The notes under the pieces were generated by a model. The model was given only the letters and a program-made list of their open reading frames with translations. It made no database searches and was not told the origin of the DNA. Position numbers and translations under genes: made by a program. From the NCBI RefSeq assembly GCF_047663525.1, contig NC_092590.1:50064501-50128500 (forward strand): DNA of 64,000 bases, written 5' to 3'. Below, in pieces: positions 38,040 through 51,903 of this stretch; position 1 is the stretch's first letter, and each line of letters begins with the position of its first letter. Origin of the DNA: Anas platyrhynchos (taxonomy: Eukaryota > Chordata > Aves > Anseriformes > Anatidae).

Positions 38040-38663
38040 TTAAAGCGTTAACCGGAGCCTCCCCGTAGGTGTAACCGTGACTCAGGGAGCACTCCTGTCA
38101 GCAGCTGGGAGGAAGGAAAGCGGGTAGGTAAATGCTCCCGACATGCACCGAGGTGTGGGGAGTGTCCTGGGTTGCCAGCACTCTCAGTTTGTTGAGCAAA
38201 ATAGTAATTACCAGCTCTGTGGGCTCCACAAGGTAGCAGAGGCGGCTGTCAGCTGGTGCCGTGCTGTCATGCCTCTCCCAGGGCTCAGTGCAAGGTACGT
38301 GAAACCCCTCTGCTTCTCCTCTGCTCACGTGTGCAGGTAAGCGAAACGCGAAGCTGGAGCTGTTCTGCTTGCTATGTAACCTGCAGCGTCAGTAGAAAGC
38401 AAGGTCCTTCGCAGTCATCCAGAACTCGAGTCAAATTCCTTTCAGGTAATTAGGGTGCCGGAGGGAAGGAGAAATGTGCAGTCACTCAGAAATTCTCATA
38501 AAAAGTTCTGAAATCTCAAGGCATGAGTCACTTGTGATAAAATAGGTGGATAATAGGCAGTGCTGCTGCTCGCTGCATACGTGGGCACGAGCCTTCGCCA
38601 CCCGTCACTCAGTCGCCAGAGGGACTGTAAAGGTTACGGCAGTCACCTTGTCTGCTCTTTAAA
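38040..38663 (+). promoter_or_regulatory. RASSF6: CpG-rich patch, candidate RASSF6 promoter and non-coding exon 1
   Basis: CpG is frequent here but rare in the surrounding tens of kilobases. A TGAGTCAC (AP-1) motif at 38524-38531 is followed by a TATA-like GATAAAATAG (about 38536). A GC-rich stretch then runs to a good AAA|GTGAGT donor with its last exon base at 38663. RASSF6 coding exon 1 starts with only 19 bases of 5'UTR behind an acceptor at 43190, so a separate upstream exon must exist and this is the best candidate. Other donors in the patch (AAG|GTACGT at about 38294, CAG|GTAAGC at about 38337) are alternatives. Confidence 0.35.
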
Positions 38664-40484
38664 GTGAGTAGAAGCTACCTTTCCTAAGGGACCTGGAATA
38701 GCAAGTAACTTTGTAGTAACGGGTGCTTCGGGTTTGAAATCCGTTTGGTGCAAGCCCTGCTGTGTAATCCTTGCTGGTGCAAAGGGAGGGAGCCTGTGTA
38801 TATCTCCCCCTGAATGCTGAGGGGCCGCGTTCCCTGATAAACAACTGACTTTGGGTTTCTGTAATCCAAGCCAGTTCTGAGCGTGTCTGAGCAGAGGGGT
38901 TGCACTGTTTTGTGTGTTGGGGTAGTGCAGGGTTCTGTGCTGTAACAATACATTTTTTAATTGAAGTGTAAAAAAGTCTGGAAGATTAAAAAACTTGTCT
39001 TCAGTTGGGAAAAATGCAAGTGTTGGGAATAAGTTTCTTTTGGTTAGACATTTGCTTTGGGGTAAAGCCATGTAATTTCAGAAGAAAAAAAAAAAAGGAA
39101 AAAAAAACTCCAAAGCATAAAGGCTTGTAGAGTTAGAGCTGTGGCTAGGTAAAGACCTTATTCTGCTGATACTGAATGTCTTATGCACGTGAATAAACCC
39201 TAAGCTCATATTTTATTTCTTTTTAAGATATAATGGTTCAAAAATATGCTAAGTAACAGGCACCACAGAGTGTAGAAGATGACTTGGGTATTTGTATGTG
39301 CCGTCATGCCTGCAGAGCAAAGCATGTGCCGTACAAAATGCTGTTTGTATGTTTGGCTGATAGCTAAGTAAATAGATAGCTGAGCCTTTTGGTTTCTATA
39401 TGAGAAAGTGAGAGTGCTCACACCGTCCTGACATCCTGTACTCTTGGAATGCCTTTGGGAAGCACAGGGTCAAAAGACATAGAAATCTGCAGATGTTTTT
39501 GTGGGTTTACTTTTTTTTAAACAGTGGTAGGAGCGCTGTATAGCACACTGATGGCTCTGCAGTCCCCATCTTAACATATAGATGTGCCAAAAAGCACATC
39601 CAGGCAGGAGCATCCAGCCTCTTCCATAGGCTGTAACACGCAAATCCAAATGCTGCTTTGCTGCTCCTCCTTGGCTTAACTCTGGGGGTCGGGTGGCCCT
39701 CTCCTACCAGCCCTCCTGCTGCAGCCACCTCCTTTTATCCTTGTGTAAAAACCTGCATGGATGCTTGCTCCTACCTTTGCTTTGTCACACAGCCACTGTC
39801 CTGTCCCTGTGCTGTCCCCTGAAGCAAAAGACTTTAGAATCACTGCATTTAATAACACAAAACAAGACCTATCATCTTCCCTTCCACTAACAGTTGGACT
39901 TTTTCTTGGGAAGAAACATTTCCAGTGAGACAAATCTTGTATGGGATTTTCCTTTAGTGTAGTTGTTAGATTTGTCGTGTACCCGATGTGGCTGTTGATC
40001 CTCTCACAGCTTTGGGATTGTGTAGTAGTCTGCTTTTCCTTATTTACCTGGATTTCTCTGATAGTGGCAGTCTTTGATGTCTGAATTTGCATCTGCCTCA
40101 CCTCTCACTCCTGTTTTCCCTCTGTTTCTTTCATTTCCTTCCAGTTGTATTTTAGGTTTCAGTCTTCCTCCACGGCTGAAATTTCCCCTTAGTTAAGTCT
40201 TAGGCCGTGAAGTTGGCCCAGCTGGGGTCTGACACCAAGGCCTTGCCTATCTGAGGGGATCCTGTGGTTCCAGTCCAATTTAACGTAATGTGGAGACCTG
40301 TTTGATATGAAGCAAGTCAGGAGATACAGTTGGATAGATGGCCATGGTCTCACACTGTTGGAAGAGCTGGAAAGTTAGCACTTTTTTGATTATTTCATAT
40401 TGAAGGGAACAATGGAAAAAAAATCCCCCTCATCTCTTCAGTTTGCTTCCTCAAATAGCTGCAGGGAAGTGACATGTACGAAAA

Positions 40485-40509
40485 AACAAACAAACAAACA
40501 AAAAAAAAC
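40485..40509. repeat. AAAC microsatellite
   Basis: Four or so AAAC units run into an A tract. Confidence 0.7.
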
Positions 40510-43190
40510 ACCAGGCAGTGACAGAAAATGTGACAGCCCTGTGGATTTAGGGAGGACAAGTGTAAATATGCTGTCAGCTGCGGTGCCATATAACTGTGCT
40601 GGGGAAGTCACTGCACACTCTCAAGCCACAGGTTTCCGCGGTAGTTACAAATCAGGGCCATAGGATGTTTTAATGACATTTATTTGCTTAAATGATGCTA
40701 ATACCTTGCATAAAGCACCAAGTGAATAAACATAGCTCGCGGACTCATGCTGATCCCTTGGGGAACTCCTTCTCTGTGACAGGAGCGTGTCATGTGTAAC
40801 TCAGAGGGCAATGCATGAATTCAGTCGGCTGCCAGGGAAGCCCCCTGGCTTTTTGGGCAGGGCTGTCCTTTCAATCCTGCTGCTGCCAAGGAGCCAGCTC
40901 CAGGGGTGAGCTCCTGGTTTGGAGGTCCCGTGTCATTCAACTTCTGAGCGCCAGCCGAAACACGCTGGTGGGAAAGGCACGTGGAGGGGAAGCATGTTAG
41001 CTCTAGGGTGTGCAGGTAGAAATGTGCTGGACCATCCTGATGAGCAGCAGTGCTCAGAAGAGTGAGGAAGGTGGAACAAATGTTTGCTGGGCTTCTGCAC
41101 CAGCTATTGGGAAGAGGCCTGGTTTTGTCCAGGGCTATCAGCCAGTGAGGGAAGGGAAAGGGGGAGGCACTGGTGAGGGGCCATTGCCATCACCAAATCC
41201 ACTTTGGTTTCAGTGCCAGTGCTTTGGTGGCAACCAGCAGACTTAAGGTATGCTCAAGGATTCCTAAGGCAAATTTAGTTAAGAACATGGCACTACTGAG
41301 CAGAATTCATAGTTCTGCAGTAATCTCCTTTTTGTGTAAGGATCACTCAGTCCATAAAGATAAGCTTTTTCCTTCATATGAATCATTTTATGGTCAAATT
41401 TCTACAGAGAAGTATTCAGTTCCGAGCAGTGGGGCTGGAGTCACGGCTCTGGCCACTAGCCACCCGGCTACCTGCTCTTCTTCGTGAGTTGTTTCCTGAC
41501 TGATGGCAGGACGCTCAAGCCTGTATCCAGTTATTCAGGTGCCAATATACACAAACTCCTCTGCATCTTTTAAAACCATTTTGAAATGAGGTTGGCATGG
41601 GCAGTTGATTCAGCTAGAGGTATTAGTAAATCATGTAAAAGCAGATTTCAAGGTGTGGCCAGTGGTTACTGCACTCAGTTGAGAGGCCAAGAAACAACAT
41701 TATTAGTCCGGGGTGCAGCAGTCTTTTCTGTATATACAAACTCATCTCTGGACAGAAGTCCTTGGGCCTGCTCAGTAGTCAGATGGATTTCACCTTTATG
41801 TGAAATCACCCAAAGTGCAGTGGGTTTATGGGGTCCGTCACACTGTTTTCAACGAGCCTTTGCTCAAGCATTGTTTGAACCCCCATCTGCTCATGTAAGG
41901 CTCGTTTCGGTAGTGCACTTGGGTTTTAGGGGTTGTGAAATGGCTTCTGACAGAAATCTTCTACATGTTTTGTAGGTGCGAGACAATGTATTTTTATGCA
42001 GATCATCTAATTTGTCCACATTTTTTTCATAAGTCATGCATCTTTGAACTTTGATATGTAACTTTAAAAAAGCAGCGCACTGGTGTAGAGTCATTTTTAC
42101 ATAAATTATTCCCTTTTTCAGCTAGCTGTGATCTTCTTAAGCTTTAATTTCCTTTCTAAATGGATTTCCAGGATGCTACTTGCCATTGGTACTGTTGACA
42201 ATGAACGGATTTTCAGATGGCTTTTAGTGGGCTGCCCCATGCAGGCTGACACCAGCCTTAAGCCAGTCTCCTGGAATAAGCACGAATGGGCATCAAATGC
42301 TGCTGGGCAAATTCCTCTGTCGCAGCACCCGAGTAAGAGAGAAATAAAAGTGGAGTCACTGACTTGCAGTGCAGTCCTTGGGGATTCTACTGCTTGTGAT
42401 GTGATTCGCCTTTCCCTGTTTGCCACTTCTAGGGCTGTTTTTTTTTTCAGTGCAGTATCAGTTGTCAATCTTGAGTCTCTGAGTCTCTTTGGTTCCTTTG
42501 CTCTGTCTGCCTTTTCTTCTAATACCTGAGGGTGGATGAAAGCAGCCAAGACTCCATAATTAAGCGTATTCAAGAATGTACTGTTGGAGTCTCATGAGCC
42601 TGGCTTTTTGCCTACACAATATGCTGAAATCTCTGCATGGAGATCTGTAAATTGTATTGCTACATCACTTTAATTATAGCCTTGTTCTCGTTTTAATATT
42701 GCAGCTGGCTTCTTTGTGTGCTGCAGGACGCTGCCAGTGAGCAACGCTTCTTCTCTTGCCTAGTCCTACTAACCTGGTTAAGGGTGGTTTGCTGAGTCAC
42801 ATTTTTTTTGGTGACCCTGGGCAATGTTCTATCCATAATTAACAAATGAATCCTAAGCAGTAAATGGGTTTCAGTCTACTAAGTACTGAATCATTGTGAT
42901 GGAGTTTGAGAGTAATCCTAAAACTCCTGGAAGAAGTCAAGGCATATGTAGGACTTGGGATTTAAACCACTGCGATACGCTTGGTGGGAATGGCTTATAG
43001 CTTTTTTACTAAGAGTGGGAAATATTTGGATATTAAGGATAAATAGAAAACAGCTGAAATATGTGTATTTAAGCCCATGGCTTGAGAGTCTGGGTCTGTT
43101 TTGCTTTGCGAGCTAAGGCGTCATTGTTGTTTTTACCATTCAGTCTTTCTTAGTGACATTAGTGGATGTAATTTTTTTCCTTTTGTTTAG

Positions 43191-46100
43191 TTTCATCTCC
43201 TCTGAATAAATGAAGAAAGTGACTATGAAAGCACAGCATCTACCTTCTGTTGCCATCAATGAGGAGAAGTTTATAACCAGGTAAATTATTATAAAAAATA
43301 ATAATAAAGTAGTGACTTTGCTCTACTCAAGTTATTCTACATTAATTCATTAATTGCCCATCCAGAAGAGCAGCTCCAGCAGCAATGCCTCCAGCTTGCT
43401 TCCTGGGAAGTGTCTATAGAACAAAGTGGCCTTTTATATTGATTTCAAAAACCAGAGCACTAAACCTTCTGGTCTGTGGACTGTGTTTATTAGGCAGACC
43501 AGCACTTTCAAAGGTACTGAAATAAAATCCCAAATTAGGGAAGATGACCTTCCTATCTTGGAAATGTATTGAAATGGAACGTGGATTCCAGTGTTTAACA
43601 TGAGTTCTACTAGTTTGAAGCATGGGGCTTGGTTTCGAGCACCTGATGGCAAGGTTTCTTTGCAGAGAAAGATGTGTCAGGCTGCCAGTTCTGTTCTGTG
43701 GTAAGCAGAAGTTCTTGGAACTGTACACGAACTGTATTTCATGGGATACTTTTCCACAGTTAAATCTGTCTGTTAGGAATGTTTCCTAATGTTGCCATAT
43801 ACCCTGAGCCTCCTGGTGTATGGTTCCATCACCTTGTTAGGGAATGGCTTTTTTCCCTGTTGTCCAGAGCACAGGAGCTGGAATAAATGGCAGTTTTCTC
43901 ACATCATTTCTATCCCTCTTGACGTTACTGTGGGAGCATGGGAGAAGCTAATTAAATGCACCCAGGGATGGGGCCTGTGGTAGAATTTCTGCAACTGCAC
44001 TAAATATTTTTATCTGAACTTTAATACTCTTATAGGGTTTATGTGAAGTGCTGTTGATTTCTCCCTTTTTAAAGAAGGTCATGCCCAAAGCACACAGGCA
44101 GTAAGTGCAGCCTGTTTCTCCTAAATGCTTGTTCCCTTTATGCTGCTACTGCTTTGGCACGTGCTGGTTTCATGTCAGAGGTAATTAGTCTGTGTTAATA
44201 TTCATATGCTTGGTATACAAAAGCATTTGGATGTGTTCCAGATGAAGCAGTCTTCATACTTCTAGGTATTCCGTGTGCACTCAAACTTCAAGCTCCCTTC
44301 CGTTGCAATTTGCAGACTCTTGTCCTTTTCCACCTTGAACTGGCTGTCATACGGCTCCTCTACCAGCTGTACCATGCAAATTGTGCTGATGTGGCCAGCC
44401 TGCTGTTTGAGGATTGCAGAATGGCCAGATCAGAAGGGAGACCAAGGCTTGGCTGGCTAAAGCATCACGTGTCTAAGCACAACTGCTATAAATATCCAGG
44501 GGTAAATGCATGTGTCTCAGGTAAGAGGAGGACACAAGTGAACTGTCTGGGATTAGTGTTTGGAGTGAACATATGATGCTTTCTATTGTGGTTCACCACA
44601 AGGGCACTTGACCTTACTGCTCCCTTGTGTCCTGCCTTCTTTACTGAAGAAACTGGTGAGGCTGCAGTAAATGCTACATTTTGAGGATTTGGCAGTAAGA
44701 AGTTTTTCCAGTTACTTATCTTTGGCTTCATTAATCGCTGTGTTTGGCTATTGTCATGAAGGCATGCTCTGAGGAACAATATTGCAACACAAGGGAGCCA
44801 CTGATTTTTCTGGCAGTGTAACTCAGAGGAGATGGCCATCTGCCTCCGTTAGGGCAGTCCTTAGTGAAGATGGGCTGTGCTGGGACTCACTGTGGAACCA
44901 GCAGACTGGTAGGTGTGGTAATTCTTTCTGGGGCTAAAAGAAGAAAATAGCCTTGTCTCTTTGATACACAAGGACAAAGAGGTCTGTGTGGGTTGCTGTC
45001 AAATCTCTCCCTCGGGGCTTTTCTAATGGCTTGCCTGGTTTGTCACTGTCTGTTGCACTAATGCAAGAGTGAAACCCGGAAGATTTGTTTATGCAAACTT
45101 CTGTGGAAGTTAATAGGAAGGCAAGAAACAAAAAAAATCTCAGCTCGCTCTTTTAAAGGTTGAACAGAGCCTGTCCCACTGATTACCCTTACCACATTGC
45201 TCTGCTTTTAGCCTGGGACTTTAATTGCCTTTGCAGCTGACATGGCCTAAGAGATGGGCCTCAGAGGCAGACTCAAGCCCTTAGCTATGCCCTCATCTGT
45301 CCTTGGGGAACTGACTTCTACAACTTTCCACTTGGAAAAAGCTTGCTAAATAACAGCTGTCAGAAAAATGATTGCATAAGATGTTAGGCTGTGAAGTATA
45401 AGAAGATTTAAGTTTTCAGCATCTTGAAAGCAGGATCAGCAGATCTATCGCAACATCTGTCAATCAAAAATATGGATCTCATACTTGGACCTTCATCTTG
45501 CGTTGCATCTGGATTCTGCCTGTGTATGAGGCCAAGATGTGCTTAATCTTGCTTACCTCTAGCCAGTGTGAGGAGAATTTTGCTTGCACCTGATTCATAT
45601 TGAAGTGTGTGGCAACTTTCCATTTCGGAGGGATGGCCTGAATATAATCCCCCACGGCTCACAGAATGAGGAATGAGTTGTTCCAACACAATGGAAAGAA
45701 GGTCTTCCACCACTCGTATTTATAGGATTTAAAATTGAAGTGACTAGAAGATGCTGAAAATGCTGCTTTAGGGGCCAACAGGATTGATAAAGCCACTTCC
45801 AAATATATTTTGGAAGCTGTAGTAAGTTAATGAAGTAAATAATTTACATCCAGTCTCAGAAGGGAATGCAGTTAACCTTGCTGAGTTCAGTGGTGCAGAC
45901 CTTGCCCTCATATGACCTGCTGAACAAAAGCCCTGTTTCTCTTTTCTTTTCCCTCCCTCTCACAGGGATGGAAAAGGATCACTAAGCAGCAGGGCACAGC
46001 CAAGTTCAACTTATTAAGTGGAGTGAGCAGGAGATAAGCTGTAACAGGAAAGATACTCACATGCTTGCTGCCCCATTCCAAACACACACACATTAACCAT

Positions 46101-49100
46101 TTCCCCTGCTCCCCCCAGCTTGCTCTGCAGCGTGTCAGCAGCCTGGCCTAATGCGAGGTGTCCCTGCCCATGGCAGGGGGGTGGAATTGGATGATCTAAG
46201 GTCCCTTCCAGCCCAAACCATGCTGTGATTCGGCAGTCTGGCTGGGGAAGGCCATGCTTCCCTGGGCTTGCAGGCAGTGGCATGCACTGGTCCCACCACC
46301 AGCGCTCTGCTTCAGTAAGTTTCGGGAGTTTATCTGTGCCCCATCCACTGAAGGGAGAGGAGGGTGCTACAGCTCTGTGTCCCCTATGGAGACGCACTGA
46401 GACAGAGCTCCACGTCGTGCTGTTCAGAGACACTCTTGTCTGGATGCTTTGGATACCCAAATGGTGAGAGGTGACTGAGATGCGAGGCAGCTGCTTTGAG
46501 CTCTCAGGGAGACTGTGGACAGCAGAGGCTAAAGATGGAAGAAGAGGGCAGGTGTCACAAGCCACAGGAGAGGGTGATGTATGCCCTTGGAGTCAGACTG
46601 TAAGATGGAGTCGCAGGAGAAGATGCTTTTGTTGTCTAGCTGTTGTCACTTCAAATCACATGCACCCGTTTCTACCTGCATGTATTTCTTTGTATAAACC
46701 ATTATTCTTCTAGTTTCTTGTACTGATTTCTTACATTCTTAGGTGTGATACCCTGAGCAATGCTGTCTTTTATTGCACTTATTGATGTCACAATCTGATC
46801 ATAGAGATGCTGTGAACTAATACTCATTTGATCCCTGAAAATGGCCTTCCTAACTGCCCTGCGATGACTGGGAGCCTGGGCACACTCCTAGCAGAGATCG
46901 CTCTTAGGCTTGTCATCTCTGATAAGGGCGCTGCTGTCACCATTGATAACGTCCCTGTGTATTCTGGGACGTGGCTGTGCTGTGACTGATACAGGAAAAC
47001 AAACATTAAAAATTCTCCTGAAACAATTTGTGCCAGTGTTTCCTATTCCCCAAGGTTGTATCATTAACTTTCTCATTAAATGTATTTCTCACACAAGCAG
47101 GTGTTTAATGCTTTGCATAAGGTCTCTGTCAGTGTAGTCCTGCACCTGCAAGGTTCCTTTATTTGATTTTCTTGGTGAACTCTGACTGCTGCAATATTCA
47201 AAATGCAATTTCTCCTATGCATCGTTCCAGTGTGTGATGTGTTTCAGTGACACCGCTGTCAGTCAGTTCTGCAGTTTTTTTACTTACACTCAAAACTGTT
47301 GTAGGAGTTGTAACAGCATTTCTGTCAGTACGTGGGTCTTGAATAATTTCTCTAAGTCTCTGTGGGACTTTACGGTGAGAGGAGCTTTCAGATGCCATTT
47401 ATTTTGCTGATGGTTGGGCTGTTGTAATATTTCATACTAAACGAAACATGGAAATACCATACTCTAGTAGGAAATAAACTTGGTGTCTTCACTTATGACT
47501 GAAAGACGGTGCTTTAAACTATCTTGATTGTTAGTGATCTCATTTAGTTCTTAACGATTGTCAGTGAGGCAGAATTTGTACCTTTCCATGCAATTGTTTC
47601 CTATGCTTAATTACCCATGCTGGTGGAAATTACCTCCTTGAATTATAGTCTAAATAATCTTTAATTGGAATTGGTGTGGGGAAAGGTGCTTATTTCTTGG
47701 TGATATTGGCCTTACCACTCCACCCCTTACCACTCCACCTGTTCTCCTTTGGACTCCTGTCAGCATAGTGTGTATCCTCCTTCAAAAGCTGTGCTGAAAA
47801 GCAGAGTACCTTAACCAAACTCAACCTTGAGCTGTGATTCAAGCAAATTTGCTCTGATGAGGGTGTTGCCATGAGCACCTTCTGTGCAGTGGTTACTTTT
47901 TACCCAGCAGCATGGCATTGTGCCCTCGAGACCCACTGGTGCTTACCAGTGACCAGAAGGTGCTTTTCCAGAGTAATCCAAGCAATAGCACCCCGTGCTG
48001 TGTTTGTGCAATGTGGCTTTTATGGCTTCCTCCCTGCTTCAAGGCCCTATGGCAGCAGCGTGAGTGATGTGGGTTGGCTGATGTGTGGCTGCTGTTAGCA
48101 CGGGTGGGAGCAGCTTTTGTACCAGATGTCAGTGCAGAGCTGGCATCGCCCCTGCCCTGTGCTTTAGAAAGCACACACTTAAAATCCAGTAGCTGGAGTT
48201 ATTTCTTTCCAGACCAAGTCCCAAAAGGGAGCAGGCAGTGGCTTAGGCCTAGAAATTTGGATGTTCAGCAGTTCTGATTTCATTGCTTTGAAAAGCTATC
48301 AAATTTGAGAAGTTTTCTGAATCAGTCTTCTGCAGCGTTGTGAAGTTATCAAGGATGGAGATGGGTGTTTTCTGCAAAGGTTTCTCTTAATATTAAACTT
48401 CAAGCCTCATCAGCACCTGTGGGCCTCACACTGCCTTCTGTGCATTTTTTTTCACAGCAGAAGGTCGTGCTGCCTTTTTTTTTAATTGCAGTGTGGATTT
48501 CTGTTTGAAATCTGAGATGATGGGCTTGTTATTAATTCTTGCTTGTTGGCAGATGTTCTCTTCATATCCATCCTTTCTCTTCTGAGCAAAGATTTAGCAC
48601 AAAACTGTAATGTTGCACGTGGAAGGAAACTGAAGTGTTTTGTCTAGGCACACTGTAGGCATTTTGAAGTCAGAAGTGTAGAAACAACAACAAAAGAACA
48701 TTGAAAACTATGTCATGGAGGAAACAAATTGTAACCTAAATGAAATCTGCAACCCTTGTGTATGGGAGTGCTGTTCCTGTTTGCTTTCCCCTCGCAGCTC
48801 TAACATAAGTCCAAAGTACAAGTTATTCTACAGCAGTGTTGTTAATGTCACCTAAGTCTAACTCATTTCCTCTGTGTATCAGGTCTTTAAAGAAGTAACG
48901 TATAGGCAACCCAGTCTTCTGATGGAATTTTACTTGTGGAAAATGGTGCACTATTAACAGACCTTTACAGATTCACTGGGTAACACAGATACAGGGTGTT
49001 ATTCTCATACCTAAGCCCTGGATTTTACAGCAATATACATGTTTTAAAATGTTTTTTTTGTTTTGTTTTTTTTTTTTGTTTTTTTTTAATTGGGATCTTT

Positions 49101-51872
49101 TATTCTAGAGAGCAGCTCAGTTCTCTCCTGAAGACCTATAACTCTTATTATTCTGATCAACAAAATCTGCAACTGTCACTTAATCAGGTAAGAATCTGTG
49201 CAAATATAATACAAAGAGCATAAAGTAATAGCAGGAAAACACTTATGGGTGCTGATGCTTAATGCAGTTGGACCGAGCTATATAGTATACATGTTGCATG
49301 TTAATATGTTAGCTGAAATGCGTCACTGTAATCAAAGCACCACAGCCGTGATAGAGCCAAATGCATGAGGAGAAGAGAGCAGAAACAGGTATGTTAAGAC
49401 AAGTGGGAATTTAAGATTATGAATTGTGATCTGCTTGCTGTCCCATTCACAGGAAATTATTCTTTGGGTTGACCTCTCAAGTCTTACATCATTAGTAGGG
49501 AGGGAGGAGAACTGCAAAGCTTTCTGCAGCATGCAGTTCCTCCCCTGCCCCTTCAGCTTGAACCAGCTGCCTGCAATGGCAGCACTGCCGTCACTCAGGT
49601 CATTTTACAGACTACCAGTCTCTCAAATGTGAACCTTTAGTACAGAGAACGTGCTTGTAACCACAGACCAGAAGTTCCCCTTCTGTGGAGACCAGAAGAG
49701 CCCACATGGCTGAAGGACTGATGAGGGCCTGAGTCATATCTCTGATACCAGAGTCCCTGGTTTAGCAGTCTGAATGTTCTTTAGCTTCACAAGCTGTGTC
49801 TCTGTTGTTTTACCTATATCAGGACTGAAAGGACATAGAGTAATTCTGGGCAGAAATGGTCTGAAAATGGGCAGTTTTCAGCTGTCTTTCCCAGCTCTTT
49901 CTGCTGGGACAAAGGCTTAGTGTCCAAATTTGATGTCACCAAGAATGGGCTCTGGTAATGCTTTGGACTGATGCAGTGCCATGTGTTGGTGAGGATGACT
50001 TCATTAACTTTGCCTTCCTTCCTTGCCACTGCTTGTTCTTCCCCTTTACTGACTTCTTATCACCCTGGTTCCAGAAGAGCTAGTCATCCAAAGCAGAACA
50101 AATAGGATTTGGTTTCTAATTGCATGAAATTATGGAAACATTGGTAGGGAAGCGCCTCTGGAGGGGTCGTGTAGTCCAGCCTCCTGTTCAAATTTGGAAT
50201 AATGCTGGCACAAGACCAGGTCTGCTGTGGCTTTAGCTGAGTTTTGGAAATCGCCAAGGAGAGCAATTCCACCACCTGTTCCAGGTGCAAGCCTCAGTGA
50301 TTTCAGTATATTCCTGTTTCTTTGAGGGGAACTTGCTTCTCCACCTTGATTATTGAGCAGCATTAATTTTTCTTCCTTTTTTTTTTTTCCCAGCGAGAAG
50401 GAAGTGTACCATTTATTGAAGGAATCTTGTCAATATTTTGGGGACTCCGACATCCTATCCGATTAAAAATTCATGATGAGAAGCAGCTACCTTCTTTTGT
50501 AACCTTGAAGTCGACAGAGAATGTGGGTTTGTTCCCCGGTAGGAGGTAATGTATTAAATTCCATAAGAAGGAGGCAGGCTGACATTTCAAGACACCTCAT
50601 TTAGGTAGCTTCAATGGCTATAGCTGATTTCATATCCCAAATTCCTTAAAGGCTGTGGTGGTTGATAGCACAGCAATAATCAGTGTCAGGTGTAACTGAT
50701 CAGGCCTTTCACCAGCTCCTGTTGGGCAGAAAGATTCATCTGGCTTCTAGCTTAAGAACAGTCAAGGAGGAGGCTGCTCTTGTCTATACTGATAATTCCC
50801 ATGCAAATACCGGGAAAATTGTGTACATCAGAAATTATTCAAAAAAAAAAAAAGTATTCATATATACACCCAATAACATATGTAGCCCCTGAAAGATCTC
50901 CTGTTGGTACACATTCTACAGCATGAAGCAAAAAGCTGGTAGGTTAGTGCCAAGTGGTCATCTGTCCCGGGGTATCTTACCAGATACTTCAAGTCTGTCA
51001 TCATTGCTTCTCATGGCTAAGTTAAATTCAGGAAACAAAATACTTACTCCGTGTAAAATCTGATGTTAAAACACATCAGAAATATACACAGACGAGTTGT
51101 GCCTTCAGGCAGCTGCCTATCAGATTTTTATATCAGAGTATTCTGTGTTGATCTGAGCCCTGCTAGACTGCCCAGATCTTTATAATTGGTTTAGGTGCTT
51201 AGAATATTTTTTTTCTGTTTTTAAGATGATTTCCAGAGCCTTGGTTGGTGAATTTGGAATTACATCTGACAAACTGAAGTTGAGCAATTTGCAATATGGA
51301 GGCTGAGCCAATGTTTACCATGATTGAATCCCTGATAAATTCTGTATTTAAGAGCTCCTTTTCTTAGTTATTTGTCATCGTAGTTTGCATGTGATACATG
51401 TTTGAACTGTGGATTTAATTCTCCCATTGTTGCAGCTGTGTAGCCCTGATAAAACCAGGGACAGTCTTTTCCCTATCTCTTGCTGTTGAAATTAATGGGT
51501 AACCCCACAAGGAGTAACCAGCAAAGAACTTGAGTCTGAAGCAGATCTGGTTCTCTTGGCTGACCTTCAGTAGGTCTGCTGATGGTCAGTGCATGTGGCC
51601 TGTATGATATGGTCCAGTCTGGCAGTTCAATTTCTCTTTGCCTTTTATTCCTTCAAAAATATACGACTGGTAGCAGATGTGAATTGTAAGGTAAATATTA
51701 ATTCATGATCACACAGATGAGAAACTGCCCTGACATGCTTTAAGGTATGCAGAACAGCTTGACTGTTTGATCTTAAATGAACTTTCTAAACACATGGAAC
51801 AAAGCTGAAATAGTTGTTTGGCATGCTCATTGGAGTTAGACGAATATTGTTGTGACTGTATATAGGAAATCA

Positions 51873-51903
<31 letters not shown>

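Noticed and set aside
38643-39071. 142-codon minus-strand frame beside the CpG-rich patch
   Set aside because: No family resemblance or splice context, and overlapping frames in other phases. Probably chance in GC-richer DNA.
39676-40101. 141-codon minus-strand frame
   Set aside because: Composition and lack of domains suggest non-coding sequence.
46014-46565. 183-codon minus-strand frame in a RASSF6 intron
   Set aside because: It runs antisense through a CR1 3' end; the proline- and serine-rich product is a by-product of that.
50532-50545. Alternative RASSF6 exon 3 donor after CCCCG (GT at 50539)
   Set aside because: It would shift the frame; the donor seven bases later joins in phase to GMTRWGEF.
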